Below, piece after piece: positions 7,901-17,182 of a stretch of 64,000 nucleotides of DNA. Position 1 is the stretch's first letter, and each line of letters begins with the position of its first letter. Location of the stretch: contig NZ_CP163423.1 in NCBI RefSeq assembly GCF_041429785.1, positions 930,001-994,000 on the forward strand. The letters are read 5' to 3'. The notes beneath the pieces were generated by a model. That model was given only the letters and a program-made list of their open reading frames with translations, did no database searches and was not told where the DNA came from. The stretch comes from Fretibacter rubidus (GTDB taxonomy: Bacteria > Pseudomonadota > Alphaproteobacteria > Caulobacterales > Maricaulaceae). The translations under genes and the position numbers were made by a program.

Positions 7901-9679
7901 ATGCCGTCAATTTTGCACACATTAAATGCCGCCACAGAAGCGGCCTTTGAGGCTTTGGGGTACCCCGCCGCCATTGCGGGCACACGCGAATCCGATCGCC
8001 CCGATATGGCCCCGTTTCAATGTAACGGTGCTATGGCGGCGGCAGGTATTGCCAAAAAACGCGGCGAGAAAGTCAATCCGCGTGACATTGCGGGGCAGGC
8101 CGTGGACATCTTAAAAGACCATCCTGCGATAGACCGCCTCGATATTGCCGGACCGGGTTTTATCAATCTTCACCCCACGCTGGACGCTCTCTCCACTCGC
8201 GCATCGGAACTTAAGGCCAGCCCGAGTGGCGGCATCCCCCAAGAGACGCCCAAGACTATCGTGATAGATTACGGTGGGGCCAATGTCGCCAAGCCTATGC
8301 ATGTCGGCCATTTGCGTTCTGCTGTCATTGGCGAGGCGATAAAACGTATCCTGCGCGCCCAAGGCCACACGGTTATTGGTGATGTTCATATGGGTGATTG
8401 GGGCCTACAAATGGGTCATTTGATTTCAGAGCTTTCGATTGAGCAGCCAGACTTGCCCTATTTCGATGCGGACAAAACGGACAATTACCCAAGCGACAGC
8501 CCGGTCACTATGGATGACCTCGCGCGACTTTATCCAAAGGCCAGCAATGCCGCAAAATCCGACCCCGACCGGATGGAAAAATCTCGCGTTGCGACGGCGG
8601 AATTACAGGCCGGACGGGCTGGGTACCGCGCGCTGCTTGAGCATTTCATTAATGTATCCGTGGCTGCGTTGAAAGTCGGTTACGGCAATCTAGGTGTCGA
8701 ATTTGACCTATGGAAAGGCGAGGCCTGCGTTGACCCGCTCATCCCTGATATGATTGACGGTCTGAAAGCCCAAGGCATCACAGAGGAAGACGGCGGCGCG
8801 CTTATCATTCGTGTCGAAGAAGAGGGTGAGAAGAAAGATGTTCCGCCTGTCATGCTCCTCGCCAGTTCTGGTGCGGTGCTTTATCACACGACCGATTTGG
8901 CAACACTTGTTGACCGTAAATCTGACCCTGATCCGGGCTTGATTGTCTATGTCGTAGACCAACGCCAAGCACTGCATTTTGAACAGGTCTTTCGCGCCGC
9001 CGTGAAAGCGGGATGGTATGACCGTGACCAGCTGTTCCATGCAGGGTTCGGGACCATGAACGGCAAAGACGGCAAGCCGTTTAAGACCCGCGAAGGCGGC
9101 GTGCTGCGGCTGGAGGATTTGCTCGAGATTATGAACGAAGCAGCGGCCAAGCGCTTGTCCGAGTCAGGCATTGGTGCTGATTTTGAGCCCTCTGAGCGCA
9201 CAGAAATCGCCCGTAAAGTTGGCCTCGCGGCTTTGAAATTTGCAGATTTGCAGAACCAACGCATGACAAATTACGTGTTTGACCCGGAACGGTTTACCGC
9301 CTTTGAAGGCAAGACTGGCCCTTACCTGTTATATGCTGTCGTGCGGATTAAATCTATTCTGCGCCGCGCGGATGAAGAAGGCGCAAGTCAAGGCGACATC
9401 ACAGTCATAGAGCCTGCAGAGCAGCAGTTGGTTATGGCGCTGGACGCCTTTGGCCGCGCGGTGACGCAATCAGCGGAAAAATATGCGCCGCATATCCTCT
9501 GCGACCATATCTACCGCGTCGCGCAAAGTTTCTCGCGCTTTTATTCCGACTGCCCGATTATGGTTGATGACGTCAGCGATGATGTGCGTGGTTCGCGTCT
9601 GTCACTGGCCGCCTTGACGCTGGCGCAGTTGGAAATGGGCCTCACCTTACTCGGCATAGACGCGCCAGAACGGATGTAG
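7901..9679 (+). CDS. argS: Arginyl-tRNA synthetase
   Basis: Class I aminoacyl-tRNA synthetase charging tRNA-Arg; 592 residues. The N-terminal Add1 domain (about 1-90) recognises the tRNA D-loop. The HIGH-type motif is in GGANVAKPMHVGHLRSAVIG, and the catalytic-loop region is in NGKDGKPFKTREGGV, where ArgRS often lacks a canonical KMSKS. The C-terminal DALR anticodon-binding domain contains YAPHILCDHIYRVAQSFSRFY. The end (LTLLGIDAPERM) matches the usual family end. It follows the lipoprotein gene by 9 bp. Confidence 0.97.
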   Translation: MPSILHTLNAATEAAFEALGYPAAIAGTRESDRPDMAPFQCNGAMAAAGIAKKRGEKVNPRDIAGQAVDILKDHPAIDRLDIAGPGFINLHPTLDALSTRASELKASPSGGIPQETPKTIVIDYGGANVAKPMHVGHLRSAVIGEAIKRILRAQGHTVIGDVHMGDWGLQMGHLISELSIEQPDLPYFDADKTDNYPSDSPVTMDDLARLYPKASNAAKSDPDRMEKSRVATAELQAGRAGYRALLEHFINVSVAALKVGYGNLGVEFDLWKGEACVDPLIPDMIDGLKAQGITEEDGGALIIRVEEEGEKKDVPPVMLLASSGAVLYHTTDLATLVDRKSDPDPGLIVYVVDQRQALHFEQVFRAAVKAGWYDRDQLFHAGFGTMNGKDGKPFKTREGGVLRLEDLLEIMNEAAAKRLSESGIGADFEPSERTEIARKVGLAALKFADLQNQRMTNYVFDPERFTAFEGKTGPYLLYAVVRIKSILRRADEEGASQGDITVIEPAEQQLVMALDAFGRAVTQSAEKYAPHILCDHIYRVAQSFSRFYSDCPIMVDDVSDDVRGSRLSLAALTLAQLEMGLTLLGIDAPERM

Positions 9680-9733
9680 GCGCGGGTAAGGCGCGACAGT
9701 TTAATAAGGTATTTGACTGATCTTGAATGACAT

Positions 9734-9837
9734 GGGTTCCGGGTGGACTGCGTCCACGTCGGAATGACGTGTCTAAGGGATTAATTGTAATCACCGACCC
9801 CTGTCATTCCGCTGCTCTTGAAAAGTGCCCGGAATCC
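9734..9837. repeat. Dispersed inverted-repeat element, copy A
   Basis: Two arms in opposite orientation separated by about 34 bp: 9734-9768 (TTCCGGGTGG ... CGGAATGAC) and 9803-9837 (GTCATTCCG ... CCGGAATCC). The first arm also contains a small internal palindrome (GTGGACTGCGTCCAC). It matches an arm of the element at 46948-47075 at almost every position when reverse complemented, so this is a dispersed non-coding repeat. It occupies the gap between argS and the convergent hypothetical gene. Confidence 0.75.
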
Positions 9838-9884
9838 AAGTCGTGAATTTCAGGCGAGACGCAGTCTTTCAGGACAGATTGAAC

Positions 9885-10238
9885 CTAACCCGCGCTTTGC
9901 ACCTGCGTTGGCATGATGCGCTGCTGCGCTTGCGGTTGCTGGACTTGTGGCTGAGCTTGCTGTGGCTGTGGCTGAGCCTGAGGTGCTTGTGGCTGGGCCT
10001 GTTGTGCGCGGGCCTGTTGCTGTGCTCTCGCTTGGGCCGCTTGGGCGTCAAGTTGTGCGCGTTGGGCGGGGTCCATTACGGCGCGGCCTGGAATATAGGG
10101 GCGCTTGCCTTTACAGGCGTCTAGGCATTCAGCGTACATATCCAAAATATCGGGCATGTTTTTCTCGCCCCAAACGCCCATACCTTTGAGCTTTGAGACC
10201 AATTCAAACGCGATTTCTTCTTGTGATTTACCTGACAT
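9885..10238 (-). CDS. Small Ala/Gln-rich hypothetical protein
   Basis: Protein of 117 residues in two parts. The first half (about 1-55) is an ordered-looking sequence with two Cys (AECLDACKGK) and MGVWGEKNMPDILDMY. The second half (about 60-110) is low-complexity Ala/Gln/Pro. No known domain is recognised. It sits immediately beyond the dispersed repeat and is divergent from the glycine cleavage operon. The conserved-looking N-terminal half and the start codon at a normal intergenic distance favour a real gene. Confidence 0.6.
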   Translation of the reverse strand: MSGKSQEEIAFELVSKLKGMGVWGEKNMPDILDMYAECLDACKGKRPYIPGRAVMDPAQRAQLDAQAAQARAQQQARAQQAQPQAPQAQPQPQQAQPQVQQPQAQQRIMPTQVQSAG

Positions 10239-10312
10239 GCTGTCCCCTTAATATCACTCTTGTAAGCACCATCTTTTGCACAGAAGTCTTAACATTTCGG
10301 GTAGCGATTGAA

Positions 10313-10341
10313 TTGACTCGCAATGTAGAATCCCGCATATC
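10313..10341 (+). promoter_or_regulatory. Candidate promoter of the gcv riboswitch-operon transcript
   Basis: TTGACT at 10313-10318 and CATATC at 10336-10341 are 17 bp apart, about 15 bp upstream of the first glycine aptamer. The -10 element is weak. No experimental support can be seen. Confidence 0.35.
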
Positions 10342-10357
10342 AGATTATCTCTTCCAA

Positions 10358-10564
10358 GCGGGAGAGCGTTCTTGCGTTTGCAAACAAACGTTAGGACCGC
10401 CGAAGGAGCAACCGCCGCCGGAAACTCTCAGGTACCGAGGACCGCTTGGATGTAAAACGCTGGAAAGCGGGCTGTATAGTGAAAAGCCCCGCCGACGGAG
10501 TAAATCGCGCGATTTGCGATAAATCACGCGATGAATCTCTCAGGTCTAAAAGGACAGCGGGTAG
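10358..10564 (+). ncRNA. Tandem glycine riboswitch upstream of gcvT
   Basis: Two glycine aptamers in series. Aptamer 1 (about 10358-10448) begins with GCGGGAGAGCG and carries the conserved CCGCCGAAGGAGCAA and AACTCTCAGGTA cores. Aptamer 2 (about 10467-10562) begins with GCGGGCTGTATAGTG and repeats GCCGACGGAGTAAA and AATCTCTCAGGTCTAAAAGG, closing with ACAGCGGG. A hairpin (CACGGA/TCCGTG, about 10571-10587) lies between it and the gcvT start with no U run. Control is therefore more likely at translation than by termination. Glycine is expected to switch the operon on so that excess glycine is degraded. Confidence 0.93.
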
Positions 10565-10602
10565 GCTCTTACACGGATTTAGTCCGTGAGTTCGGCCACG
10601 TT

Positions 10603-11751
10603 ATGACACAGTTAAAAAAGACAGCCCTGCACCAGTTTCACGTCGATAGCGGTGCGAAAATGGTTGAATTTGCGGGCTATGATATGCCTGTTCAATATCC
10701 CATGGGTGTGATGGGCGAACATTTGCATACGCGCGAAAAGGCGGGCCTATTTGATGTCTCCCATATGGGGCAATGTTTTATTGCCGCCGATGACGGGACG
10801 TTTGAAACCGCCGCCAAAGCGCTGGAAAAACTTGTCCCTGCCAGTATCCAAGATTTGGAACCTGGGCAACAGCGTTACTCGCAGCTTCTGAATAAAGACG
10901 GCGGTATTTTAGATGATTTGATGATTTCTCGGCTGGGCCTAAAGGGACACACGCATCAACTTTATCTGGTCGTCAATGCGGGCTGTAAGGTGGCCGATTA
11001 TAAGCACATCAAAAAACATCTGCCCAAAGGCGTGAATTTGTCGATCAAAGACGACACGCTGTCGCTGATTGCCTTGCAAGGCCCGCGCGCCTCTGATGTG
11101 CTGGGATGCCTCAATGAGGCTGTCGAAGATTTGGTCTTTATGACCCATACAGATCTGCAGCTTGCGGGCACGCTGGACGAGCCGCTTTACGCCCATATTT
11201 CGCGCAGTGGCTATACGGGTGAAGACGGCTATGAAATATCGGCTAAGCATGACGATATGATCCGCCTTGTTGAGCATTTGATGACCTATGACGATGTCGA
11301 AATTATCGGCCTTGGCGCGCGCGATAGCCTGCGTATGGAGGCTGGTCTGTGTCTATACGGACACGATATCGACACCACGACAAACCCGATTGAGGCGGGC
11401 CTAATCTGGTCCATTCAAAAGCACCGCCGAGAGGGTGGAGATTACTTGGGCGCGAAGGCGGTGGAAGAGACAATTAAAAATAAGCCCAAGCGTAAGCTCG
11501 TTGGGATTTTGCCCGAAGGCCGTGCGCCCGCCCGTGAACATACTGAAATTCAAGATATGGACGGCAAGACCATTGGCGAAATTACTAGTGGCGGTTTCGG
11601 ACCCACAGTGGGCGGCCCTGTTGCCATGGGCTATGTGTCGCGTAAATTTTCAAAGGCGGGGACACCCGTGCAACTCATCGTGCGGGGGAAAGCCCGCCCA
11701 GCCAGCGTCGTGAAAATGCCTTTCGCGCCGCATCAATATTACAGGGGTTAA
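10603..11751 (+). CDS. gcvT: Glycine cleavage system T protein (aminomethyltransferase)
   Basis: Transfers the methylene group from the H-protein-bound aminomethyl arm to tetrahydrofolate, releasing ammonia. The 382-residue protein shows AGYDMPVQYPMGVMGEHLH near the N-terminus, GLFDVSHMGQ, SRSGYTGEDGYEI, LGARDSLRMEAGLCLYGHD (folate and substrate pocket) and the C-terminal beta-barrel end PFAPHQYYRG. I start at the ATG at 10603; the frame continues upstream but that part overlaps the riboswitch. First gene of gcvT-H-PA-PB. Confidence 0.96.
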   Translation: MTQLKKTALHQFHVDSGAKMVEFAGYDMPVQYPMGVMGEHLHTREKAGLFDVSHMGQCFIAADDGTFETAAKALEKLVPASIQDLEPGQQRYSQLLNKDGGILDDLMISRLGLKGHTHQLYLVVNAGCKVADYKHIKKHLPKGVNLSIKDDTLSLIALQGPRASDVLGCLNEAVEDLVFMTHTDLQLAGTLDEPLYAHISRSGYTGEDGYEISAKHDDMIRLVEHLMTYDDVEIIGLGARDSLRMEAGLCLYGHDIDTTTNPIEAGLIWSIQKHRREGGDYLGAKAVEETIKNKPKRKLVGILPEGRAPAREHTEIQDMDGKTIGEITSGGFGPTVGGPVAMGYVSRKFSKAGTPVQLIVRGKARPASVVKMPFAPHQYYRG

Positions 11752-11755
11752 GGCC

Positions 11756-12127
11756 ATGAGCGTATATTTTACAGAAGACCATGAATGGGTATCCGTTGAC
11801 GGGGATATTGGGACGATTGGCATTTCCGCCTATGCCGCCAAAGCACTCGGTGATGTTGTCTTTGTCGAATTGCCAGACGTTGGGGCAGAGTTTGATAAAG
11901 GCGACGAAGCCGCTGTGGTCGAATTGGTCAAAGCCGCATCAGAAGTTTACGCACCGATTGCGGGCGAAGTGACAGAGGTCAACGGCGCGCTGGAAGACGA
12001 GCCCGCCAAAGTCAATGAAGACCCATCTGGCGCGGGTTGGTTTATGAAAATCAAAGTCGCTGATAAAGACGAGCTTGACGGATTGATGAACGCGGACGCG
12101 TATAAGACGTATTGCGATGGCTTATAG
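11756..12127 (+). CDS. gcvH: Glycine cleavage system H protein
   Basis: Lipoyl carrier that shuttles the aminomethyl group between P and T proteins and is reoxidised by the L protein. The 123-residue length is typical. The lipoylation site is Lys59 in VVELVKAASEVYAP. FTEDHEWVSVDGDIGTIGISAYA at the N-terminus and GAGWFMKIKV near the C-terminus are family hallmarks. It follows gcvT by 4 bp. The L protein (lpd) is not in the window. Confidence 0.97.
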   Translation: MSVYFTEDHEWVSVDGDIGTIGISAYAAKALGDVVFVELPDVGAEFDKGDEAAVVELVKAASEVYAPIAGEVTEVNGALEDEPAKVNEDPSGAGWFMKIKVADKDELDGLMNADAYKTYCDGL

Positions 12128-12145
12128 CGTTTCAATTTTCTGTCC

Positions 12146-12283
12146 GTGCGACAGAAAATAGCGGAAAGCCGAAACCGCTGGCGGTTTCGGGACATTAAAT
12201 TGAGTCGTGCAGACACAAGTGCGCTTGTTGTCGAATATCTCGTTGAAAATGCGAGAAGAAAAGAAAATCAGAAGGACGAATAA
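12146..12283 (+). CDS. Possible small ORF between gcvH and gcvPA
   Basis: After the gcvH stop the same frame stays open to a TAA just before the gcvPA ATG. It could be read as a 45-residue peptide from GTG at 12146 or a 27-residue peptide from TTG at 12200 (ending VENARRKENQKDE). The first half runs through two palindromes (CTGTCCGTGCGACAG and CCGAAACCGC/GCGGTTTCGG). The second half is amphipathic and charged like a real protein tail. No family is recognised; it could equally be untranslated spacer. Confidence 0.25.
   Translation: MRQKIAESRNRWRFRDIKLSRADTSALVVEYLVENARRKENQKDE
12170..12190. repeat. Palindrome in the gcvH-gcvPA spacer
   Basis: CCGAAACCGC and its complement GCGGTTTCGG are separated by a few bases, preceded at 12140-12156 by a second short palindrome. 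There is no U run, so it is not an intrinsic terminator. It may stabilise or process the gcv transcript, or be a small mobile palindrome. Confidence 0.5.
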
Positions 12284-13630
12284 ATGCGTTACCTCCCTTT
12301 AAGTGACCAAGACCGCGCGCAGATGCTATCGGTTGTCGGCGTGAACACGATTGATGATTTATTCGTTGACGTGCCCGAAAGCGCGCGTCTTAGAGGGCTG
12401 ATTGATCTACCCAAACACCAGTCTGAACAGGCGGTGGAACGGCATATGTCGCGCCTATCGGCCAAGTCTGTCAGCGCGTCATCTGTGCCGTTTTTCTGTG
12501 GGGCTGGGGCCTATAAGCACCATATCCCGGCGACTGTGGATCACCTCATCCAGAGGTCTGAATTCCTCACCGCCTATACGCCTTACCAGCCAGAGATTTC
12601 CCAAGGGACGCTTCAGACATTGTTTGAATTTCAAACGCAAGTCGCGCTTTTGACGGGCATGGAAGTCGCCAATGCGTCTATGTATGACGGCTCTACGGCG
12701 TGTGCCGAAGCCGTGGTTATGGCCCACCGTGTCGCGCGGGGTAAGAAATCCAAAGCCGTCCTCGCTCCTGGTTTGCACCCGCATTACGCGGCTGCGACAC
12801 AGACCTTGGCGTCTACGCTCAGCATCAAAATTGATGAACGGGATACAGGGCCGGGCCGTGATGATAATGTCATCAACCATATCGATGACGACACGGCCTG
12901 TGTGGTGGTGCAATCACCCAATGTTTTTGGCGAGATTATCGATTTGGCCCCGATTGCGGAAAAAGCCCATGCACACAAAGCACTGTTAATTGCCGTGTTT
13001 ACTGAACCCGTTGCGCTGGCCGCCATTACGCCGCCCGGTGAACAGGGCGCGGATATTGTCGTTGGCGAAGGCCAAGGGCTAGGTGTTGGCCTTAACTTTG
13101 GCGGTCCGCATGTTGGGCTATTTGCGTGCACGAAAAAACTCGTGCGGCAAATGCCGGGCCGCGTCTGCGGCGAAACAATTGACGCCGAAGGGAAGCGCGG
13201 CTTTGTGCTAACCCTCTCCACGCGCGAACAACACATCCGCCGCGAAAAAGCGACCTCTAATATCTGCACGAACTCTGGTCTTTGCTGCCTTGCTTTCACA
13301 GTACATCTGAGCCTACTCGGCGAAGCGGGGCTGACACGTCTCGCGGCCCTCAACCACGAAAAAGCCTGTGACCTCGCCGACCGTTTGTCGACTATCAAAG
13401 GCGTGGAGTTAATTAACGACACTTTCTTTAATGAATTTACCCTGCGCTTGCCCAAAGACGCAGAAGGCGTTGTTCAAGCGCTGGCTGATAAAGGCGTATT
13501 GGGCGGTGTGCCTGTCTCGCGCCTCACGGATGGGGAGCATAAAGACTTGCTGCTGGTCTGCGCGACCGAGACGGCAAGTGATGAGGATATTGCAGCGTTT
13601 GAGAGTGCACTTTCGGAGGTGTTGTCATGA
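12284..13630 (+). CDS. gcvPA: Glycine dehydrogenase (decarboxylating) subunit 1
   Basis: N-terminal half of the two-subunit glycine decarboxylase (P protein). The split form occurs in many alphaproteobacteria and Gram-positives. The 448-residue protein contains [63 protein letters not shown] and [18 protein letters not shown]. This subunit lacks the PLP lysine, which is in GcvPB. A GAAGGA ribosome site precedes the ATG. Its stop overlaps the gcvPB start (ATGA). Confidence 0.96.
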   Translation: MRYLPLSDQDRAQMLSVVGVNTIDDLFVDVPESARLRGLIDLPKHQSEQAVERHMSRLSAKSVSASSVPFFCGAGAYKHHIPATVDHLIQRSEFLTAYTPYQPEISQGTLQTLFEFQTQVALLTGMEVANASMYDGSTACAEAVVMAHRVARGKKSKAVLAPGLHPHYAAATQTLASTLSIKIDERDTGPGRDDNVINHIDDDTACVVVQSPNVFGEIIDLAPIAEKAHAHKALLIAVFTEPVALAAITPPGEQGADIVVGEGQGLGVGLNFGGPHVGLFACTKKLVRQMPGRVCGETIDAEGKRGFVLTLSTREQHIRREKATSNICTNSGLCCLAFTVHLSLLGEAGLTRLAALNHEKACDLADRLSTIKGVELINDTFFNEFTLRLPKDAEGVVQALADKGVLGGVPVSRLTDGEHKDLLLVCATETASDEDIAAFESALSEVLS

Positions 13631-15201
13631 GCATGAATAACCAAGGACGGCCAACGGCGCCTGTTGCAGCAAACCTTAATGACCGTATCACTGTTTCGGG
13701 CAGCCAAGCGTTAAACCAAGCGACACAATTGATTTTTGAGACGGGTGATTTGGTGACCACAGGTGTGGACCTGCCAGAGCCGAAAGGCACAACAAAATCG
13801 CGCCTAGGGACACACGCGCGCAAAGGCGAGATTGGTCTGCCGGGCCTCAGTGAGCCTGAAACCATGCGCCATTATGTGCGCCTTAGCCAAAAGAATTACG
13901 CGATTGATTTGGGTGTTTATCCGTTGGGCTCTTGCACGATGAAACATAATCCGCGACTGAATGAAAAAGTCGCGCGTATGCCTGGCTTTGCCGATATTCA
14001 TCCGTTGCAACCTGTCTCTACTGTGCAGGGCGCGCTGGAATTAATGAGTGAGCTGTCCCATTGGTTGATGACGCTCTGTAATATGCCCGCTGTTGCGCTA
14101 ACGCCCAAAGCGGGTGCCCACGGCGAGCTATGCGGGATGATGGCCATTCGCGCGCGTTTGGATGCAGATGGTGCGACCCATAAGCGCCGTGTCCTTGTGC
14201 CAGAATCCGCCCACGGCACCAACCCAGCGACGGCTGTGCAATGCGGCTTTACCGTTGACGAGATTCCCGCCAATGGGCGCGGACGGGTCGATATGGACGC
14301 GCTGCGCGTGAAGCTAGACGGTCTCGGCGAAGACAGCGATATTGCGGGCATCATGCTGACCAATCCTAACACCTGCGGATTATTTGAAACTGACATTATT
14401 GAAATCGCAGACCTTATCCATGCGGCGGGCGGTTATTTTTACTGTGACGGGGCTAACTTTAATGCGTTGGTTGGGCGTGTGCGTCCTGGTGATTTGGGCG
14501 TCGATGCGATGCATATCAACCTGCATAAGACGTTCTCGACACCCCACGGCGGCGGTGGCCCCGGTTCAGGCCCGACGGTTTTGTCTGACGCGTTAAAAGA
14601 TCATGCGCCTGTGCCTTATGTGGTGAAAACCGACGACGGCTACAGTCTTATTGAGCATCCAACAGACGGCAGCTTTGGCCGCATGTGTGCTTTCCATGGA
14701 CAGATGGGCATGTATAGCCGCGCGCTGACCTATATGATGAGCCACGGCTCTGATGGGTTAAAGCAAGCGACAGAGGACGCGGTGCTTAACGCCAATTATG
14801 TGCAGGCCTCCCTATCGGATGTCATGACACCAGCGTTTGGTGGTATCTGTATGCATGAAGCGCTATTTGATGACCGTTTCTTAAAAGATACAGGTGTCGA
14901 GACGCTCGATTTTGCGAAAGCTATGATTGATGAAGGCTATCACCCGATGACGATGTATTTCCCATTGGTTGTGCATGGGGCGATGTTGATTGAGCCAACA
15001 GAATCTGAGTCCAAGCAAGAACTTGACCGCTTTATCAATTCGATGCGGAGCCTTGCCCTGCGCGCGAAAGCGGGTCTGGTCGAGAGCTTTAAAAACGCGC
15101 CTGTCTATGCACCGATGCGGCGTTTGGATGAAACGCAGGCAGCGCGTAATCCTGTGCTACGGTGGACACCACCCGTTGATGTGCAAGAGGCGGCTGAATA
15201 G
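13627..15201 (+). CDS. gcvPB: Glycine dehydrogenase (decarboxylating) subunit 2
   Basis: PLP-containing half of the P protein, which decarboxylates glycine and passes the aminomethyl group to the H protein. 524 residues. The PLP lysine lies in [19 protein letters not shown]. Other family motifs: [41 protein letters not shown] and [20 protein letters not shown]. It is translationally coupled to gcvPA through an ATGA overlap and is the last gene of the operon. Confidence 0.96.
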   Translation: MSMNNQGRPTAPVAANLNDRITVSGSQALNQATQLIFETGDLVTTGVDLPEPKGTTKSRLGTHARKGEIGLPGLSEPETMRHYVRLSQKNYAIDLGVYPLGSCTMKHNPRLNEKVARMPGFADIHPLQPVSTVQGALELMSELSHWLMTLCNMPAVALTPKAGAHGELCGMMAIRARLDADGATHKRRVLVPESAHGTNPATAVQCGFTVDEIPANGRGRVDMDALRVKLDGLGEDSDIAGIMLTNPNTCGLFETDIIEIADLIHAAGGYFYCDGANFNALVGRVRPGDLGVDAMHINLHKTFSTPHGGGGPGSGPTVLSDALKDHAPVPYVVKTDDGYSLIEHPTDGSFGRMCAFHGQMGMYSRALTYMMSHGSDGLKQATEDAVLNANYVQASLSDVMTPAFGGICMHEALFDDRFLKDTGVETLDFAKAMIDEGYHPMTMYFPLVVHGAMLIEPTESESKQELDRFINSMRSLALRAKAGLVESFKNAPVYAPMRRLDETQAARNPVLRWTPPVDVQEAAE

Positions 15202-15220
15202 TTTTGAATTAATTAAGTGC

Positions 15221-15239
15221 CTGCGCCAATTATGCGCAG
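15221..15239 (+). terminator. Weak hairpin after gcvPB
   Basis: CTGCGC/GCGCAG stem with a seven-base loop, followed by AAATATATT rather than a T run. It may serve as a weak or Rho-assisted end of the gcv transcript. Confidence 0.3.
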
Positions 15240-15246
15240 AAATATA

Positions 15247-16350
15247 TTAACTGCCAGCGCCGAATAGGCGCTGGCGAAGTCCGCCGAAATACCGCAGTAG
15301 CGGCTTTTCAAATCCGTACCAAACAACCGATGATACCATGGTGCTGATTACCACCATGATTGGCAGGATGAAGATGTTGTCCCACGCGCGGTCGCCTGCA
15401 AACATTGCCCATAAATAGCCAAGCGCGCTAAGCGTTAGCACATGCGAAAGATAAAGCGCATATGACCAATTCCCGATGGTCGAAAGTGATTGCGGGGCCT
15501 CTGCGCCGCGCCGTTCGACATTGACAATCCCGTAAACGATAAGCGCGCTGGGGATACCAAAAAGAACCGTGCGTTGTGTATAATTTGGGAAGGGATCGAC
15601 TGCGATATTGGATTGATAGATAAGTGCGAGCATAAAGGCGAGCACACCCAAAATGAGTATCGGCCACGCCAACGGCCCAACGTCATCCCTGCGCATATAG
15701 AGCCATCCAATGACCGCTCCCATGTAAAACTCCAATCCCATGGGGTTAATCATCAATCGCCATGTCGGGGATAGTGGGCAAAAGCCTGAGTTTTGTAACA
15801 GCACGATAGCGGCTGCCCATACTGTTAATCCCACCATTAAAAACCGCTTGGGTAGACACAGACATAGCGCGAATATCAAATAAAAATAAAGCTCATGAAT
15901 CAGCGTCCACGCCACTTTTAACATCGGGTATGTTTGGTCGGGCAGGAGCAGGAACGACCGCCAAAGGTTAGTGGCGTCAGGGTCAAAACTAATTAATTCT
16001 GGTCGTAATCGCCACGCGATATAAACCAATACTGCTATCAACCAATAGACGGGGTAGATACGGGTGAAGCGCGCGAATAAAAACCGCCCGACATTGCGTA
16101 TATTATGAGGCGTATTCCACGTCACGTAAACCATGATGAAACCAGAAATGACGAAGAATAAATCCACGCCACTAATACCAAGCATAACAATGCTGGGCAG
16201 GATTTGGTCAGGGCTATGTTTAAGCTCTATCCCTGGCAGATGCGCAAACACAACCAAAAGCGCCGCGATCGCCCGCAGCGCTTGGATATTATAAAGCGTC
16301 TTTGCGCCTTGTGTCCCAACAATACTCACGCGCCCATCTATAGCGCGCAT
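15247..16350 (-). CDS. Acyltransferase family 3 membrane protein (OafA/YrhL-like)
   Basis: Integral membrane O-acyltransferase of 367 residues with about ten hydrophobic helices. The diagnostic N-terminal motif is NIQALRAIAALLVVFAHLPG, whose His belongs to the proposed active site. SGVDLFFVISGFIMVYV and RFTRIYPVYW follow, both standard for the family. Such enzymes acetylate or succinylate cell-surface glycans or lipids. The acceptor cannot be inferred, and there is no adjacent glycosyltransferase cluster. There is no C-terminal SGNH domain. The gene converges with gcvPB. Confidence 0.92.
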   Translation of the reverse strand: MRAIDGRVSIVGTQGAKTLYNIQALRAIAALLVVFAHLPGIELKHSPDQILPSIVMLGISGVDLFFVISGFIMVYVTWNTPHNIRNVGRFLFARFTRIYPVYWLIAVLVYIAWRLRPELISFDPDATNLWRSFLLLPDQTYPMLKVAWTLIHELYFYLIFALCLCLPKRFLMVGLTVWAAAIVLLQNSGFCPLSPTWRLMINPMGLEFYMGAVIGWLYMRRDDVGPLAWPILILGVLAFMLALIYQSNIAVDPFPNYTQRTVLFGIPSALIVYGIVNVERRGAEAPQSLSTIGNWSYALYLSHVLTLSALGYLWAMFAGDRAWDNIFILPIMVVISTMVSSVVWYGFEKPLLRYFGGLRQRLFGAGS

Positions 16351-16367
16351 AGGGCTGTCGTAAAGCG

Positions 16368-17009
16368 TTAAGCCGTGCTTTGCGCCGCGCCGAGCCGCTC
16401 TATCATTTCCCCGACATCACGGGTCAGCGTTTCCATATCGGGCGCCCATGTGGTCACGGCGTCAATGACGGTGCCGCTATGGGTCTCAACCAGCAGGGCC
16501 TTGGCATCGCCGCCTTGCCAGCTTTGACTGCCCACAGGGACAACAAGGCCTGTATTACGGAGTGATTTGCCGCCAAAGCTTGCGAAATGCGCGTCTTTGC
16601 CTGTGCCGTAAATCAGGACATATTTATAGCCCGTATCAACAGCCGCCAGACGGATAACATCAAGCGTATTATCGGCCTCTTGACCGTCCACGGGTGTTTC
16701 CGATGCGGCGCTAAGATAAGCGGCAGGCGACAAGTGGCGTATGGGTTGGGCCAGTGTTTCAGACAGCGTCGCCCAATCATCGGCCTCTTGATAGGGCGTC
16801 GTTATCATGCGGCCACCGTCAATACGGACAAGGGCGATCGGAGTGTTGGCGTCAAAGTTCGCCGTGGTGGACGGCAAGACAAGATCATCTTCAAACAATT
16901 CCATATCCGCCTGCGCAAACTCTGGCACGCTTAGCGTGCCGGCCACGGCGCTTGTGCTGAACCCTGTGATGACGGCTGCCGTTAGGGCTGCTTTTAAAAT
17001 TGATGTCAT
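16368..17009 (-). CDS. Hypothetical secreted protein
   Basis: Protein of 213 residues with an N-terminal signal peptide (AVITGFSTSAVAG, likely cleavage after about residue 23). No lipobox or membrane helix follows. The mature domain has alternating strands and helices (IALVRIDGGRM, YKYVLIYGTGKD, ALLVETHSGTVIDAVTTW). No known family is recognised. A GGAGA ribosome site precedes the ATG. It lies 17 bp upstream of the acyltransferase in the same direction and may be in its operon. Confidence 0.75.
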   Translation of the reverse strand: MTSILKAALTAAVITGFSTSAVAGTLSVPEFAQADMELFEDDLVLPSTTANFDANTPIALVRIDGGRMITTPYQEADDWATLSETLAQPIRHLSPAAYLSAASETPVDGQEADNTLDVIRLAAVDTGYKYVLIYGTGKDAHFASFGGKSLRNTGLVVPVGSQSWQGGDAKALLVETHSGTVIDAVTTWAPDMETLTRDVGEMIERLGAAQSTA

Positions 17010-17090
17010 GATAGTCTCCAGTCCGTTAGTGATAAGGCCTTTGTAGCCAAGGACTGGGGCAGGGTTTTGCCGACACTGTGATGATTATAG

Positions 17091-17123
17091 GCCTTAATTG
17101 CGGCGGTTAACGGCAATTAAGGC
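17091..17123. repeat. Perfect 11-bp inverted repeat upstream of ruvC
   Basis: GCCTTAATTGC (17091-17101) and GCAATTAAGGC (17113-17123) flank an 11-base spacer. It could be an RNA hairpin in a leader or small RNA, or a dimeric operator. It lies between the divergent secreted-protein gene and ruvC. Confidence 0.75.
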
Positions 17124-17134
17124 ACATCGGCGTT

Positions 17135-17164
17135 AACCTCTTTTGTCTTGGCAAGAGGTTTTTG
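17135..17164 (+). terminator. Intrinsic terminator inside the ruvC leader
   Basis: Eight-base-pair stem AACCTCTT/AAGAGGTT with a ten-base loop, running into five T in a row, only about 20 bp before the ruvC start. No protein gene on this strand ends upstream. It must therefore end a short RNA made from about 17050-17165 or act as an attenuator for ruvC. Confidence 0.7.
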
Positions 17165-17182
17165 TTCCCCTAGTGTTCCTTC

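Noticed and set aside
9734-9837. Intrinsic terminator for argS in the inverted repeat
   Set aside because: No T run follows either arm, and the arm matches another genomic site, so it is treated as a repeat.
12784-13455. Open frame of 223 codons opposite gcvPA
   Set aside because: Antisense to a well-supported gcvPA; no recognisable motif. A codon-bias shadow.
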